DNA of 64,000 nucleotides from Candidatus Enterococcus courvalinii (GCF_017315945.1 NZ_JAFLWI010000015.1:21288-85287); one strand, 5' to 3'; numbered from the stretch's first letter, positions 41,183-52,223 are shown. The notes: generated from the letters alone by a model not told the origin. Program-made: numbers and translations.

Positions 41183-42310
41183 GTGAAAAGAGTAGGATTG
41201 TTTACTGCCATCTTTTTTCTGGTAGTTGTGGCATTTTACATGGAACCTGTTTTCTTTCCACCTAAGACAGAAATCAAAAATGATCGAACCCAACAAATAG
41301 AAGAAAATCAAATGACAACGTGGAAATATCAGGAGCTTCAAGCAACCGGTTTTTCCACGTACATAGACCAACCGGTTAGCAAACTTGAAGCGGATTTTGG
41401 CCGTGCATATGATCGACTAGCCAGTGGATTTGGTTTTGAAATCAGATATTATCAAGATGCCAAAAGACAGCTTCTCTTGGAAGCGAATGTTCAAGAGGAC
41501 AAGGTGAAAACTATTAAAGTGCTAAATAGTGCAAACGAACAGATTGCGCCATTTTCTTTCGGAATGACGATGCAAGATTTAACAGCTTTTACAACTATTT
41601 ATACGAATTTTACATTTGATTATCAAAAAGAAGAAATCGGGATCGAATTGATGGAAGAAGACATGAACTATCGCCCCTTGATTGCCTTTGATAATGATAC
41701 TTTTGCGATTATGTTTTTTGATCAAACAACAAATGGTCTGTTTGCAGTAACTTATTTGGATAAAGAAAGCTTGCTGAAGCTACTTCCTTATCAAGTTTTT
41801 GGTGACAATTTACCAACCTATCAACTAGATAAAGAAGCAGACTGGGATAAAATCAATCGGGTAAAAGAACAAAAGGGAGTAGATTTGCTTAATCAATTAA
41901 GAGAAGAAGATTATTTACCTGCTTACCAGCAGAAATCACTTTTCGAAGAGAAAGCAAAACATGTTTTATCAAGTTTCTTGACTAAACCAGAAGATTATTT
42001 AGCACAAGAACGGTTGGAGGAATGGCAAACAGCAGCAGCTTCTTCTAAAATAATGAAACGCTTCTCTTTGACTAGCGATGAATTGATCGATATTTTAGAA
42101 AAAAATCAGTTGAAACAAACGACTGGCTTGTTTACACACCCGATGATTGACCCGACATTTTCTTTTTTGCAGTGGTACAGTGATCCCTACACGCATGAAC
42201 GTTTTATGAGTGAATCTGCTGATACGTTAGCGATTGCCTTTTCAAAAGAAAATGTGTTAGTCTTATTGCAAGAAGAGCAGGAAGAAAGTAGTGATAGCAG
42301 TGATCATTAA
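41183..42310 (+). CDS. Membrane-anchored CAP-associated-domain protein (YlbC-like)
   Basis: 375 residues from GTG 41183, with AAGGGTGG 10 nt upstream; a TTG at 41159 is less likely. One N-terminal membrane anchor (about 4-22), then a CAP_assoc_N-type domain (about 60-200) starting with IDQPVSKLEADFGRAYDRL. The C-terminal part sits where YlbC has a CAP/SCP domain but lacks clear CAP signatures, so it is divergent. It precedes ylbF-ylbG, as ylbC does in Bacillus. Extracellular role unknown. Its last 20 nt overlap ylbF. Confidence 0.75.
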   Translation: MKRVGLFTAIFFLVVVAFYMEPVFFPPKTEIKNDRTQQIEENQMTTWKYQELQATGFSTYIDQPVSKLEADFGRAYDRLASGFGFEIRYYQDAKRQLLLEANVQEDKVKTIKVLNSANEQIAPFSFGMTMQDLTAFTTIYTNFTFDYQKEEIGIELMEEDMNYRPLIAFDNDTFAIMFFDQTTNGLFAVTYLDKESLLKLLPYQVFGDNLPTYQLDKEADWDKINRVKEQKGVDLLNQLREEDYLPAYQQKSLFEEKAKHVLSSFLTKPEDYLAQERLEEWQTAAASSKIMKRFSLTSDELIDILEKNQLKQTTGLFTHPMIDPTFSFLQWYSDPYTHERFMSESADTLAIAFSKENVLVLLQEEQEESSDSSDH

Positions 42311-42731
42311 TGAAGAGTTATTTTGCTTAGAAGATCAGTGTAACCAATTGGTTCAGCGCATTCGTGAAAGTGAAACATTTCGTGCATATCTTACAAGCAA
42401 ACAAGACATGAATCACTCTGACGAAGTCAAGGAGCTAAAAAAAGATTTTTTAGCGAAAAAAGCTAGCTTTGAACAAATTGCTGATTATGGGAAATACGCA
42501 CCTGATTTTCGAGAAAAGCAACGTGCAGTTAGAGCGGCAAAAAGAAAACTAGACTTAACGGATGAAGTATCAGAATTTCGGGTAAATGAAACGCAATTAC
42601 AAGGAATCTTGGATGAGATAGGACAACATCTTGCAAGTGGGATTTCCAGTGAAATCAAAATTGATGCAGGTAGTCCGTTTTTTGAAACAAGTAAACATGC
42701 TGGATGTGGAGGAAACTGTCATGCAAGTTGA
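42291..42731 (+). CDS. ylbF: YlbF/RicF family regulator
   Basis: 146 residues, alpha-helical YlbF fold (about 5-115) and a C-terminal tail with HAGCGGNCHAS. In B. subtilis RicF joins RicA and RicT (YaaT) in an Fe-S complex that promotes RNase Y mRNA processing and competence; the CxxxC tail fits a cluster ligand role. GTG 42291 is 5 nt after AGGAAGA; GTG 42300 is an alternative. It overlaps the upstream gene by 20 nt and ylbG by 11 nt. Confidence 0.88.
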   Translation: MIAVIINEELFCLEDQCNQLVQRIRESETFRAYLTSKQDMNHSDEVKELKKDFLAKKASFEQIADYGKYAPDFREKQRAVRAAKRKLDLTDEVSEFRVNETQLQGILDEIGQHLASGISSEIKIDAGSPFFETSKHAGCGGNCHAS

Positions 42732-43059
42732 TAAAACGAACTTTGAAATAACTAAACGTCGTGGAATAATTGTTTGGGTATATAGCTTGAAACAATTAAA
42801 AAACCTGAAAAAATTTGGGTTACTGCACTATGTTTCAAGAAGAATGAAATATGTTGTTCTTTACTTAAATGAAGAAACATTTGAACAAACACAAGAAAGA
42901 ATCCAAAAACTTCATTTTGTTCGACGAGTCGAACCTTCTTATCGTCCAGATATCGAAATGAATTTTGCAGAAAAGATTGGTTCAAAAGACGCAATCAAAG
43001 AGGACGGCTTTGAAATCGAAGAACTAAGTACAGAAATTCGTTTAGCTGAAAATATTTAA
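42721..43059 (+). CDS. ylbG: YlbG family protein (DUF2129)
   Basis: 112 residues from ATG 42721 (GGAGGA upstream; the longer open frame overlaps ylbF). Family core KRRGIIVWVYSLKQLKNLKKFG and MKYVVLYL followed by ERIQKLHFVRRVEPSYRP. Function unknown; always beside ylbF. Terminator at 43087. Confidence 0.9.
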   Translation: MQVDKTNFEITKRRGIIVWVYSLKQLKNLKKFGLLHYVSRRMKYVVLYLNEETFEQTQERIQKLHFVRRVEPSYRPDIEMNFAEKIGSKDAIKEDGFEIEELSTEIRLAENI

Positions 43060-43086
43060 GCTATACATTCACAAAAAAAGAGTGAA

Positions 43087-43134
43087 GACTGTAAGTTACT
43101 AAGAAATTGTTTGGTGACTTACAGTCCTTTTTTT
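43087..43134 (+). terminator. Intrinsic terminator after ylbG
   Basis: GACTGTAAGT/ACTTACAGTC stem, 20-nt loop, CTTTTTTT. Confidence 0.85.
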
Positions 43135-43181
43135 GTCAGGTTTTGGTATACTAATAAAAGCGAGAAACAAGGAGTGAGTAT

Positions 43182-45263
<2,082 letters not shown>

Positions 45264-45276
45264 TTTAGACACTAGA

Positions 45277-45319
45277 CGAAAAGTTCGGACAACTTGTTCC
45301 GGACTTTTCGTTTTTTTTT
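45277..45319 (+). terminator. Intrinsic terminator after sepM
   Basis: CGAAAAGTTCGGA pairs with TCCGGACTTTTCG (8-nt loop), then nine T. Confidence 0.93.
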
Positions 45320-45460
45320 AAATTTATGAAGAACGATGAGAGTGGATAAAAAAATTGCGAAATAAAAAAATAGATTCTCATTTCGACGTAAATAATTGTG
45401 AACGACGAAATATCCCATGGAAAAAGGCAAAATAAAACAGTGGAAAGGAGCGACTTCTAA

Positions 45461-46126
45461 ATGTTGGCACAAGTAGTTGCATCGTTGAAAGCACAATTGG
45501 CACAAATCTATCATAAATTGGTCGAATCACCTAAACAAGTAATCAGTCTTTTTTTCGGATTGATAGTGCTTTGTTTGGGTGGAGGAATCTATTTTTTTCA
45601 AGCAAATACAGCAAAAACACCTCCGTCAGCAACGATAGATCAAACAATTCTAACAACTGAGACGACAGCCGAAGAACAGAGTAGCGCAGTTGAACGAATA
45701 TATGTGGATATCAAAGGAAGTGTGAAGTATCCCGGTGTTTATTCTGTGGCGCAAAGCCAACGCGTACAAGATTTACTAACTAAAGCTGGCGGATTGACAG
45801 AAGATGCAGATACTAGTCAACTTAATTTTGCTGCGAAGTTAGTGGATCAACAATTGATTTATGTTCCGAAAATCGGTGAGACTCGTTCGGATCAGTCACA
45901 GAACCAAACACCAACCGTTACAGAGTCAAAAATCAATATCAATACGGCAGATATTTCGGAATTGCAAGAATTATCAGGGATAGGAGCAAAGAAGGCACAA
46001 GACATCATTAATTATCGTGAAGAGAATGGGCATTTCAAATCAGTAGAAGAACTACAAGAAATATCGGGAATTGGGGAAAAGACGGTTGAAAAACTAAGAA
46101 ACTTAGTTACAATAACAATAGACTAA
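45461..46126 (+). CDS. comEA: Competence DNA receptor ComEA
   Basis: 221 residues. N-terminal membrane anchor (about 27-47), SLBB domain (about 82-135, VDIKGSVKYPGVYSV), low-complexity linker, and C-terminal tandem helix-hairpin-helix (about 155-221, INTADISELQELSGIGAKKA and ISGIGEKTVEKLR) that binds DNA. First gene of comEA-comEB-comEC. ATG 45461 after AAAGGAG. Intact, so transformation machinery may be functional. Confidence 0.94.
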   Translation: MLAQVVASLKAQLAQIYHKLVESPKQVISLFFGLIVLCLGGGIYFFQANTAKTPPSATIDQTILTTETTAEEQSSAVERIYVDIKGSVKYPGVYSVAQSQRVQDLLTKAGGLTEDADTSQLNFAAKLVDQQLIYVPKIGETRSDQSQNQTPTVTESKININTADISELQELSGIGAKKAQDIINYREENGHFKSVEELQEISGIGEKTVEKLRNLVTITID

Positions 46127-46144
46127 CTCACAGAGGTGAAGAAA

Positions 46145-46627
46145 ATGAGCAATGATCGAATTCCTTGGGACCAGTATTTTATGGCCCAATCTGTATTATT
46201 ATCTTTGCGCAGTACGTGTACGCGATTAGAAGTCGGAGCGACTTTGGTTAGAGAAAAACGCATCATTGCTGGTGGATACAATGGCGCTGTAAGCGGTGAT
46301 GTTCACTGTATTGATGAAGGATGTTACATTGTTGATGGACATTGTCTACGAACGATTCATGCAGAGATGAATGCTTTACTTCAATGTGCAAAGCTAGGAA
46401 TCCCCACAGAAGGTTCCGAGATTTACGTCACCCATTTCCCATGTTTGGCTTGTACAAAAGCATTATTACAAGCTGGTATTACTAAAATCAATTATCTACA
46501 TGATTACCGAAATGATGCTTATGCACTTTCATTGATTGATCAAATGGGTGCATCGATCCACCAAGTATCACTGGATTCAGCCTATTTCTCTAAATTACAA
46601 AAAGAGCTATCGGGTGAACACGTTTAG
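46145..46627 (+). CDS. comEB: dCMP deaminase family protein ComEB
   Basis: 160 residues from ATG 46145 (AGAGGTG 6 nt upstream; the in-frame GTG 46136 overlaps that site). Cytidine/deoxycytidylate deaminase zinc motifs HAEMNALLQ and PCLACTKAL. Although it sits in the comE operon the protein is dispensable for uptake in Bacillus. It supplies dUMP for dTMP synthesis. The 3' end overlaps comEC. Confidence 0.94.
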   Translation: MSNDRIPWDQYFMAQSVLLSLRSTCTRLEVGATLVREKRIIAGGYNGAVSGDVHCIDEGCYIVDGHCLRTIHAEMNALLQCAKLGIPTEGSEIYVTHFPCLACTKALLQAGITKINYLHDYRNDAYALSLIDQMGASIHQVSLDSAYFSKLQKELSGEHV

Positions 46628-48914
46628 TTTAAAATTTTGTCTTGTCCAAAATCGCTTGATTTTTCCTGCAGTGAGTTCTGGCTTGATTAGTTTAAGTTAC
46701 TATACAGAAAGCTGGCAATATCGTTTGATTTTTGTCAGCCTTTTTTTCTGGATTTGTCTAAAAGAAGATCGTTCGATTTTGTATTTAAGCTTAGTTGGTG
46801 GCACGCTAGTTTTTTCTTCCTGTTTATTTTTAGAAAAACCAACGATTCAATCAAGCGAATCGCCTTCCAGTAGCTTCATGATCAATACCGACACAATGCG
46901 TGAATCAGGTGATTTTATTACATTTATTGGAACTTTGATGGATGAAAAACAGCAAAAAATTCAGTTGAGTTATCGAGTACAGTCTGAAGAGGAACTGATC
47001 AAGATTCAAAATCTTAGAGGCAAAGCATTTATTTTATGGGCAAGTGGTGAGTTCGAAGAGCCTGAACGAGCGCGAAATCCTTATAATTTTGACCAAATGA
47101 CTTATTTTAAAAGCCAACGAATAATGGGAAAATTTACAATTCAAAAAATAAAGAAAATTCAAGGACATCATACTTGGCGGAATTTTTTACAACGAAAAAG
47201 AGCGACGGGAATTCGGTATGTCAAACAGCATTTTCCAGAAAAATTAGGGGTATATGTCAATGCTTTACTATTTGGCTACAAAGATGCGACTTTTAATGAC
47301 TCCCAAGAAGTATACCAAGATACAGGTTTGCTCCATTTATTTAGTTTGTCGGGACTACATATTCAAGTTTATTTAGGCTGGGTGTATTATATTGTTAGAC
47401 GACTGGGAGGGACGGTTCAAGAAAATACGTGTTTCATGTTTGTTGTCACACTATGTTATGTTGTACTAGCTGGAAGCTCAGTCTCTATTTTTCGTGCGAG
47501 TTTCTTGTTTTTACTTCGTTTAGTAGGGAAGTGTTTTGGGTTAAAATTGTCTGCGATGGATAGTTTCGCAGTTGTTATGTGGCTATTGTTGTTACTTGAA
47601 CCTCTGACACTTTATCAAATTGGTGGTCAGTTAAGTCTTTGGTTTAGTTTTTTGTTTATTGTTTTGCCGTTATATGAAAGAAAGCAAAGCATCTTCCAGT
47701 ATTTGATGAAGTTGACTATCTTTAGCATAGTCATGATGCCATTAACCAGTTGGCATTTTTTTCAATGGCCAATTTTGGGGATGTTCCTGACACTACTTTT
47801 TTTACCGTTGTTTGAATACTTATTATTGCCACTTGTGGTTAGTATTTTCTTTTTACATAATTATCTACCAAGCAGTTTTTTATTTGTTTTAGATGAAGGG
47901 CTAGGCTATTTGGAGCAATTGACGAAGCAACTGACCTTTGGAAATTTGATCATTGGACGCCCGGCTAGTGTGGTCTTGTGGTTAGCTATTGGCTATCTTT
48001 TATTTCTTCACACTATTTCCTTTCGAAAATCTGATTTGTTTAAGCGAATGATCCTTTCGTTTTTTGTACCATTTGCTTTGTATCACGGGACAAAATTTGA
48101 TTTGACAACGTCAGTAACTTTTATTGATGTTGGTCAGGGAGATAGTATTCTTTTAAAGGCACCTAATGGACGAGAAAATGTTTTGATTGATACAGGAGGT
48201 AAGTTATCTTTTAAGAAAGAGAAATGGCGAGAGCGTCCAAAGCGAGCTTATTCTGATTATAATCTCGTACCGTTCTTAAAAGGACAAGGTATCAGAACAA
48301 TCCATCAATTGATTTTGACCCATGATGATACGGATCATGTAGGCGAACTTGCTAATTTAGCAGAACATTTTACCATTGAAACTATTTTTATTGGTAAAGG
48401 GGCTGGGGAGACGAAAGAGGTTAAGAGCCAACTGAATCGACTAAAGAAGCAAGGGATAACTGTTCAAGAAATAGGTGCGGGACAAGAAATCACTGGTTAT
48501 TTTGAACTGCATGTATTAGCACCTTTACAGCAAGGAAAGGGAAAAAATGAGGACTCCGTTGTTCTTTTAACAGAAATCAATCATCAGAAATTTTTGCTTT
48601 TGGGGGATTTAGATCAAATGACAGAGGAAAAATTGGCGAAGCGATACCCTTTCTTAAAAGCGGATGTCGTTAAATTAGGGCACCATGGCAGCAAAACTTC
48701 AACTAGCCTTTTATTGATGGCACAACTGCAAGCAAAATTAGCAATCATTTCTTGTGGAGAAAACAATTTATATGGGCATCCACATCAAGAAGTCCTAACA
48801 AATTTAACGAAACAGCACATTGCCTACCGTAGAACAGATGAAGAAGGAATGATTCGTTTTCTTTGGAAACCATTTGATGCAACAGAGGAAATTCAAACGA
48901 TGGAAGGCTGGTAA
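46614..48914 (+). CDS. comEC: DNA uptake channel ComEC/Rec2
   Basis: 766 residues from GTG 46614, which overlaps comEB by 14 nt; the in-frame ATG at 46536 would overlap far more. N-terminal hydrophobic/DUF4131-like region, the competence membrane domain (about 200-480, GLLHLFSLSGLHIQVYLGW), and a C-terminal metallo-beta-lactamase-like domain (about 500-755) with FIDVGQGDSILL, LTHDDTDHVGEL and LGHHGSKTS. It forms the inner-membrane channel with a probable nuclease function. The frame is intact. Confidence 0.94.
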   Translation: MNTFSLKFCLVQNRLIFPAVSSGLISLSYYTESWQYRLIFVSLFFWICLKEDRSILYLSLVGGTLVFSSCLFLEKPTIQSSESPSSSFMINTDTMRESGDFITFIGTLMDEKQQKIQLSYRVQSEEELIKIQNLRGKAFILWASGEFEEPERARNPYNFDQMTYFKSQRIMGKFTIQKIKKIQGHHTWRNFLQRKRATGIRYVKQHFPEKLGVYVNALLFGYKDATFNDSQEVYQDTGLLHLFSLSGLHIQVYLGWVYYIVRRLGGTVQENTCFMFVVTLCYVVLAGSSVSIFRASFLFLLRLVGKCFGLKLSAMDSFAVVMWLLLLLEPLTLYQIGGQLSLWFSFLFIVLPLYERKQSIFQYLMKLTIFSIVMMPLTSWHFFQWPILGMFLTLLFLPLFEYLLLPLVVSIFFLHNYLPSSFLFVLDEGLGYLEQLTKQLTFGNLIIGRPASVVLWLAIGYLLFLHTISFRKSDLFKRMILSFFVPFALYHGTKFDLTTSVTFIDVGQGDSILLKAPNGRENVLIDTGGKLSFKKEKWRERPKRAYSDYNLVPFLKGQGIRTIHQLILTHDDTDHVGELANLAEHFTIETIFIGKGAGETKEVKSQLNRLKKQGITVQEIGAGQEITGYFELHVLAPLQQGKGKNEDSVVLLTEINHQKFLLLGDLDQMTEEKLAKRYPFLKADVVKLGHHGSKTSTSLLLMAQLQAKLAIISCGENNLYGHPHQEVLTNLTKQHIAYRRTDEEGMIRFLWKPFDATEEIQTMEGW

Positions 48915-48942
48915 TTCAATTCTTGAAATGGTAGGATAAGTT

Positions 48943-49992
48943 TTGAAAGTGGTGAATAATTTGAGCGTGCAAGCAGACTTACAAAAAATTCGCAAAGAAA
49001 ATTTACAACCTTGTTACCTAGTTTTAGGAACAGAAAAATTTTTACAAGATCAAGTGCGAGAAGAAATTTTGAAAAAAATACAAGTTGATAGTAAAGATGA
49101 CTTGAACTTTTTGAGTTTTGATATGGAAAATACTAGTTTGGATGAAGTAGTCGCAGAGGCAGAAACTCTACCATTTTTTGGAGAACAACGATTAGTATTC
49201 GTAGAGAATCCTTATTTTTTAACTGGTGAGAAAGTGAATAATGGGATTGAGCAAAATACAGATTTATTAGTCGATTATTTAAAGGCACCTTTAGAATCAA
49301 CTGTGTTGGTTTTCTTTGCACCGTACGAAAAACTAGATGAACGAAAAAAAGTAACAAAGCAGTTGAAAAAGACCGCAATCACCATTGATGTGAAGCAACT
49401 GAATGAAAAAGAAGTTCGTCAATATTTGACCAACACGCTAAATAACTCAGAAATCGAGATGGATCGTTACGCCATTGATTTGTTTTTACGATTGACGGAT
49501 CTGGATTTATCAAAGCTGATGCGAGAATTGCAAAAATTAATGCTTTTTGCACAAGATCAAAAGAAAATCACGACCAAAGAAGTGGAACAGCTTGTGCCTA
49601 AAACATTGGAGCATAATCTTTTCGATATGACACAATATGTGCTGACTGGAAATACAGAACAAGCATTACGTTTGTATGAAGATCTCGTCTTGCAAGGCGA
49701 GGAGACAATCAAAATCAATGCTATTTTATTGGCGCAATTGCGATTATTATTGCAGACAAAATTCTTGATCAAAATCGGCTACCAGCAAGCAAATATTGCA
49801 GAAACGTTGAAGGTTCATCCTTATCGAGTCAAACTAGCGATGCAAGAAGTTCGTCGTTTTGATGAAGGCTTATTGGTACGACTATTTGATCAATTGGTGG
49901 AATTAGATTATCAGATCAAAACGGGGCAGATTGATAAAGAATTAAGTTTCCAACTGTTCGTTTTGCAAGCGGGACAACTAGTTAGGCAATAG
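48943..49992 (+). CDS. holA: DNA polymerase III delta subunit
   Basis: 349 residues. Clamp-loader subunit that opens the beta clamp. N-terminal CYLVLGTEKFLQDQVREEI, then a helical collar domain. TTG 48943 is chosen because AGGA lies 6 nt upstream; no ATG is available near it. It sits between comEC and rpsT, the common Firmicutes order. Confidence 0.92.
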   Translation: MKVVNNLSVQADLQKIRKENLQPCYLVLGTEKFLQDQVREEILKKIQVDSKDDLNFLSFDMENTSLDEVVAEAETLPFFGEQRLVFVENPYFLTGEKVNNGIEQNTDLLVDYLKAPLESTVLVFFAPYEKLDERKKVTKQLKKTAITIDVKQLNEKEVRQYLTNTLNNSEIEMDRYAIDLFLRLTDLDLSKLMRELQKLMLFAQDQKKITTKEVEQLVPKTLEHNLFDMTQYVLTGNTEQALRLYEDLVLQGEETIKINAILLAQLRLLLQTKFLIKIGYQQANIAETLKVHPYRVKLAMQEVRRFDEGLLVRLFDQLVELDYQIKTGQIDKELSFQLFVLQAGQLVRQ

Positions 49993-50086
49993 ACAAGAGC
50001 TTGACTTAACATAACAAGGTGTGCGAAGTAAAAAGTGTGTGAAAAGCTGTGCTTTTTGTCCTCTTCAACAAGTAAAAGAGGCAAAG

Positions 50087-50132
50087 AAACAGGGGTAGGA
50101 CAAAACATTTTTGTTTTGTCCTACCCCTGTTT
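50087..50132. terminator. Long hairpin after holA
   Basis: Perfect 20-bp stem (AAACAGGGGTAGGACAAAAC and complement) with a 6-nt loop; the T tract after it is short. Confidence 0.75.
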
Positions 50133-50146
50133 GTCAAATCAACAAA

Positions 50147-50176
50147 TAAAAAAATCGGCCTCAGCCGATTCTTTTA
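50147..50176 (-). terminator. Intrinsic terminator of rpsT
   Basis: Read on the minus strand: AATCGGCTGAGGCCGATT then a T run. Confidence 0.85.
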
Positions 50177-50440
50177 TTATTTAGCGATTTTTTTGCTTAA
50201 ACGAGATTTGTCGCGGTTAGCTTTGTTTTTGTGGATTAGACCTTTTGACTCAGCCATGTCGATTGCTTTAACAGCTTCTTTATATAACGCATCTACGTTT
50301 TCAGCACCTGAAGCAACAGCGTCTTCGAATTTCTTGACAGCAGTACGCATAGCGCTTGTTTGAGATGAATTCTTTACATTAGCGTTTTCGCTTGTGCGAA
50401 CGCGTTTAATTGCAGATTCAATGTTTGGCATTAGTTTCAC
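50177..50440 (-). CDS. rpsT: 30S ribosomal protein S20
   Basis: 87 residues, very Lys/Ala rich. Binds 16S rRNA early in 30S assembly. N-terminal [23 protein letters not shown], a central acidic insert typical of Firmicutes S20, and a C-terminal [16 protein letters not shown]. Opposite strand to holA, as is usual. ATG at 50440 after GGAGGTG, with a clear promoter at 50492-50520. Confidence 0.97.
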   Translation of the reverse strand: MKLMPNIESAIKRVRTSENANVKNSSQTSAMRTAVKKFEDAVASGAENVDALYKEAVKAIDMAESKGLIHKNKANRDKSRLSKKIAK

Positions 50441-50491
50441 CTCCGATAATTTAAGTTCTTACGCGAGTTACCGCATAATTCAACATTCATT

Positions 50492-50520
50492 ATTATACCT
50501 AAAGGAAGCTAGCTTTGCAA
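50492..50520 (-). promoter_or_regulatory. rpsT promoter
   Basis: Minus strand TTGCAA, 17 bp, TATAAT; leader of about 45 nt. Confidence 0.75.
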
Positions 50521-50631
50521 TATGAACATGACAAGTTTTTTTCCTTAACAGTAAAAGAACGAAATTTTTTAGTTGATTATCAATAAATGAATAAAAAAAG
50601 GATTAGATAGTGAACGAAAAAAATGGGATAA

Positions 50632-50722
50632 CAAAAAAACGCTATTGTGGGAGACAATAGCGTTAACCAAACTAGATTAGATCTATATTTTAAAACAAAA
50701 TTTGAATGGGAATGTTTGGTAC
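50632..50722 (-). ncRNA. Predicted small RNA of about 90 nt
   Basis: A minus-strand promoter (TTGCAA 50751-50756, 16 bp, TATAAT 50729-50734) would start RNA near 50722. A terminator (AACGCTATTGT/ACAATAGCGTT stem at about 50639-50664 followed by seven T) ends it. Inside, ACCAAAC and GTTTGGT can pair and close an AU-rich loop. There is no ORF with a ribosome site. The same terminator could also serve the gene at 50853-51122. Confidence 0.5.
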
Positions 50723-50852
50723 ATGGATATTATATAACAAGTGCTACCGTTTGCAAAGAGTTTTTTGAAAAGGGATTACATTCTTGATTTAATAAATGTT
50801 TATGATTGAAAATAATAGTTATTTTATAACTTTGAAAATATCATGAAAACAG

Positions 50853-51122
50853 TTACTCAGGTGTGCCAACGATTTTGATATATTCATCAATATTTTTGAT
50901 GATCATCTTTTTGATGACTAATTGATTTCTGCGATTCCATTTTCCTGAAACTTCTAGAATATACTTGTTCAATGGTAGGCGTAAAATATATTTAGCTAAA
51001 TAACGGTCTTTTAACAAACCATTAATTACGCGGTCTTCAAGCTGAAGATTGATGCCAGTTAGCATCATTGGCTGTTCTTGTAGTACATAAGTATCTATTA
51101 AAAGACCTTCAAAGGTTTCCAT
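50853..51122 (-). CDS. Small hypothetical protein, possibly OB-fold-like
   Basis: 89 residues from ATG 51122, chosen because AAAGGAAG lies 6 nt upstream; an in-frame ATG at 51167 has none. I do not recognise the family. Alternating hydrophobic strands with VSGKWNRRNQLVIKKM look like a small beta-barrel (OB-type), but that is a guess. A promoter with TATACT at 51185-51190 is visible. Leftward, with the next clear terminator at about 50639-50664. Confidence 0.65.
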   Translation of the reverse strand: METFEGLLIDTYVLQEQPMMLTGINLQLEDRVINGLLKDRYLAKYILRLPLNKYILEVSGKWNRRNQLVIKKMIIKNIDEYIKIVGTPE

Positions 51123-51212
51123 GAGCGTCTTCCTTTCTAATTGTTGTTGCAATCTGACATCATTCATTGATGTTCTTAATACCTAGTATAGCAAAAAAAG
51201 TGCGTTTGAGCC

Positions 51213-51263
51213 AAAAAAGAAAAGAGTTGCCACCAGAAGCCTTTCGACTGGATAACAACTCTT
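51213..51263 (-). terminator. Intrinsic terminator of the small membrane protein gene
   Basis: Minus strand AAGAGTTG...CCAG pairs with CTGG...CAACTCTT, then TTCTTTTTT. Confidence 0.8.
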
Positions 51264-51301
51264 GAGCGACCACAAGATTGATAAAAATCAATCGTGATGA
51301 T

Positions 51302-51430
51302 TTAAAATTCAAATTGGAAAACATTTTGGATTAAGTCAGGAAAGAGAACATATGCTAAGCCTAAAATCAATAGAATAGCCAAGACAAACCAGCCGATAGT
51401 CCCAAAGAAATATTTTATTTTTTCAAACAT
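51302..51430 (-). CDS. 42-residue single-span membrane protein
   Basis: Reads MFEKIKYFFGTIGWFVLAIL at the N-terminus, continues as a hydrophobic helix to about residue 30 and ends NVFQFEF. A very strong GGGAGGTG site lies 6 nt before the ATG, and an intrinsic terminator lies 39 nt after the stop. Start signal, frame and terminator make a complete transcription unit. I do not recognise a family; such proteins often bind larger membrane complexes. Confidence 0.7.
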   Translation of the reverse strand: MFEKIKYFFGTIGWFVLAILLILGLAYVLFPDLIQNVFQFEF

Positions 51431-51571
51431 TGTATTCACCTCCCTATCAGTATACCATGGATCTTGCACAATCATTTATTAAGAAACAGCAAAATATCAA
51501 TGTTCTTATCGAAAAGTGGAGTGCATTACGCGAAATTATTCGTTACAATATGAAAGAAAAGGAGTGGTTCG

Positions 51572-52219
51572 ATGTTTATTTGGTTTGTTCGTTTGTTGAC
51601 AGCAACAGCTATGGTTGTCACATTCATTCCAGATACGCCATTAGTTTTTTTACCAGTCAACACGTTTCTTGCCTATCTTCCTATAGAACTATCCTACCAG
51701 ATATTACGAAATAAGACCAAAAAGAGTAGTTATGCATTGATGCCGATTTGGCTACTCTTTTTTCCAAATATTCCGTACTTAATAACAGATTTTGTTCACG
51801 TAAAAAGGTTGCACATTTATGCACCAGCTAAGTTAGCAGGGATACCAGATGTTAGACATTGGACATTATTCATTATTTTGGCATTATTGGTTTTTACGTA
51901 CGTCTTGTTAGGATTTGTTTTAGCTGAAAAAATAATTGAAACGTTCCCGTTGTTTGGGCAAACAAGAATGTTGAAAAATGGTTCTTTGATGATTTTTTCG
52001 TTTTTATCTTCATTAGGTGTGTATGTAGGAAGATTTCCACCAAGAATTCATTCGATTTATTTGTTCAAAGAGCCTTTACGTGTCATTCAAATTGTCTTTT
52101 TTGAGTGGAGTTTTGAAAAGCTGTTGATTATTTTGTTATTTACTATTTTTCATCTCTGGCTATTTTTTATGTTTTGGTTTATAAAAAAAATTGTCATTGA
52201 AACAGAAGGTATCAAATAA
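51572..52219 (+). CDS. DUF1361 membrane protein
   Basis: 215 residues, about six membrane segments. The motif WLLFFPNIPYLITDFVH is the DUF1361 hallmark; GVYVGRFPRIHS-like text (GVYVGRFPPRIHS) near residue 152 is also typical. Function unknown. ATG 51572 behind AAAGGAG. It ends at a terminator shared with the convergent DUF441 gene. Confidence 0.85.
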   Translation: MFIWFVRLLTATAMVVTFIPDTPLVFLPVNTFLAYLPIELSYQILRNKTKKSSYALMPIWLLFFPNIPYLITDFVHVKRLHIYAPAKLAGIPDVRHWTLFIILALLVFTYVLLGFVLAEKIIETFPLFGQTRMLKNGSLMIFSFLSSLGVYVGRFPPRIHSIYLFKEPLRVIQIVFFEWSFEKLLIILLFTIFHLWLFFMFWFIKKIVIETEGIK

Positions 52220-52223
52220 ATAG

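Larger units (their letters stand above)
50441..50852. other. Intergenic region with rpsT promoter and a probable small RNA
   Basis: 412 bp with no ORF. It holds the rpsT promoter and leader and, further right, a leftward promoter-terminator pair described separately. 50521-50631 and 50757-50852 show nothing recognisable. Confidence 0.6.

Noticed and set aside
51430..51714. Plus-strand ORF of 94 codons overlapping the DUF1361 start
   Set aside because: It has no ribosome site and shares its 3' half with a recognisable DUF1361 gene in another frame.
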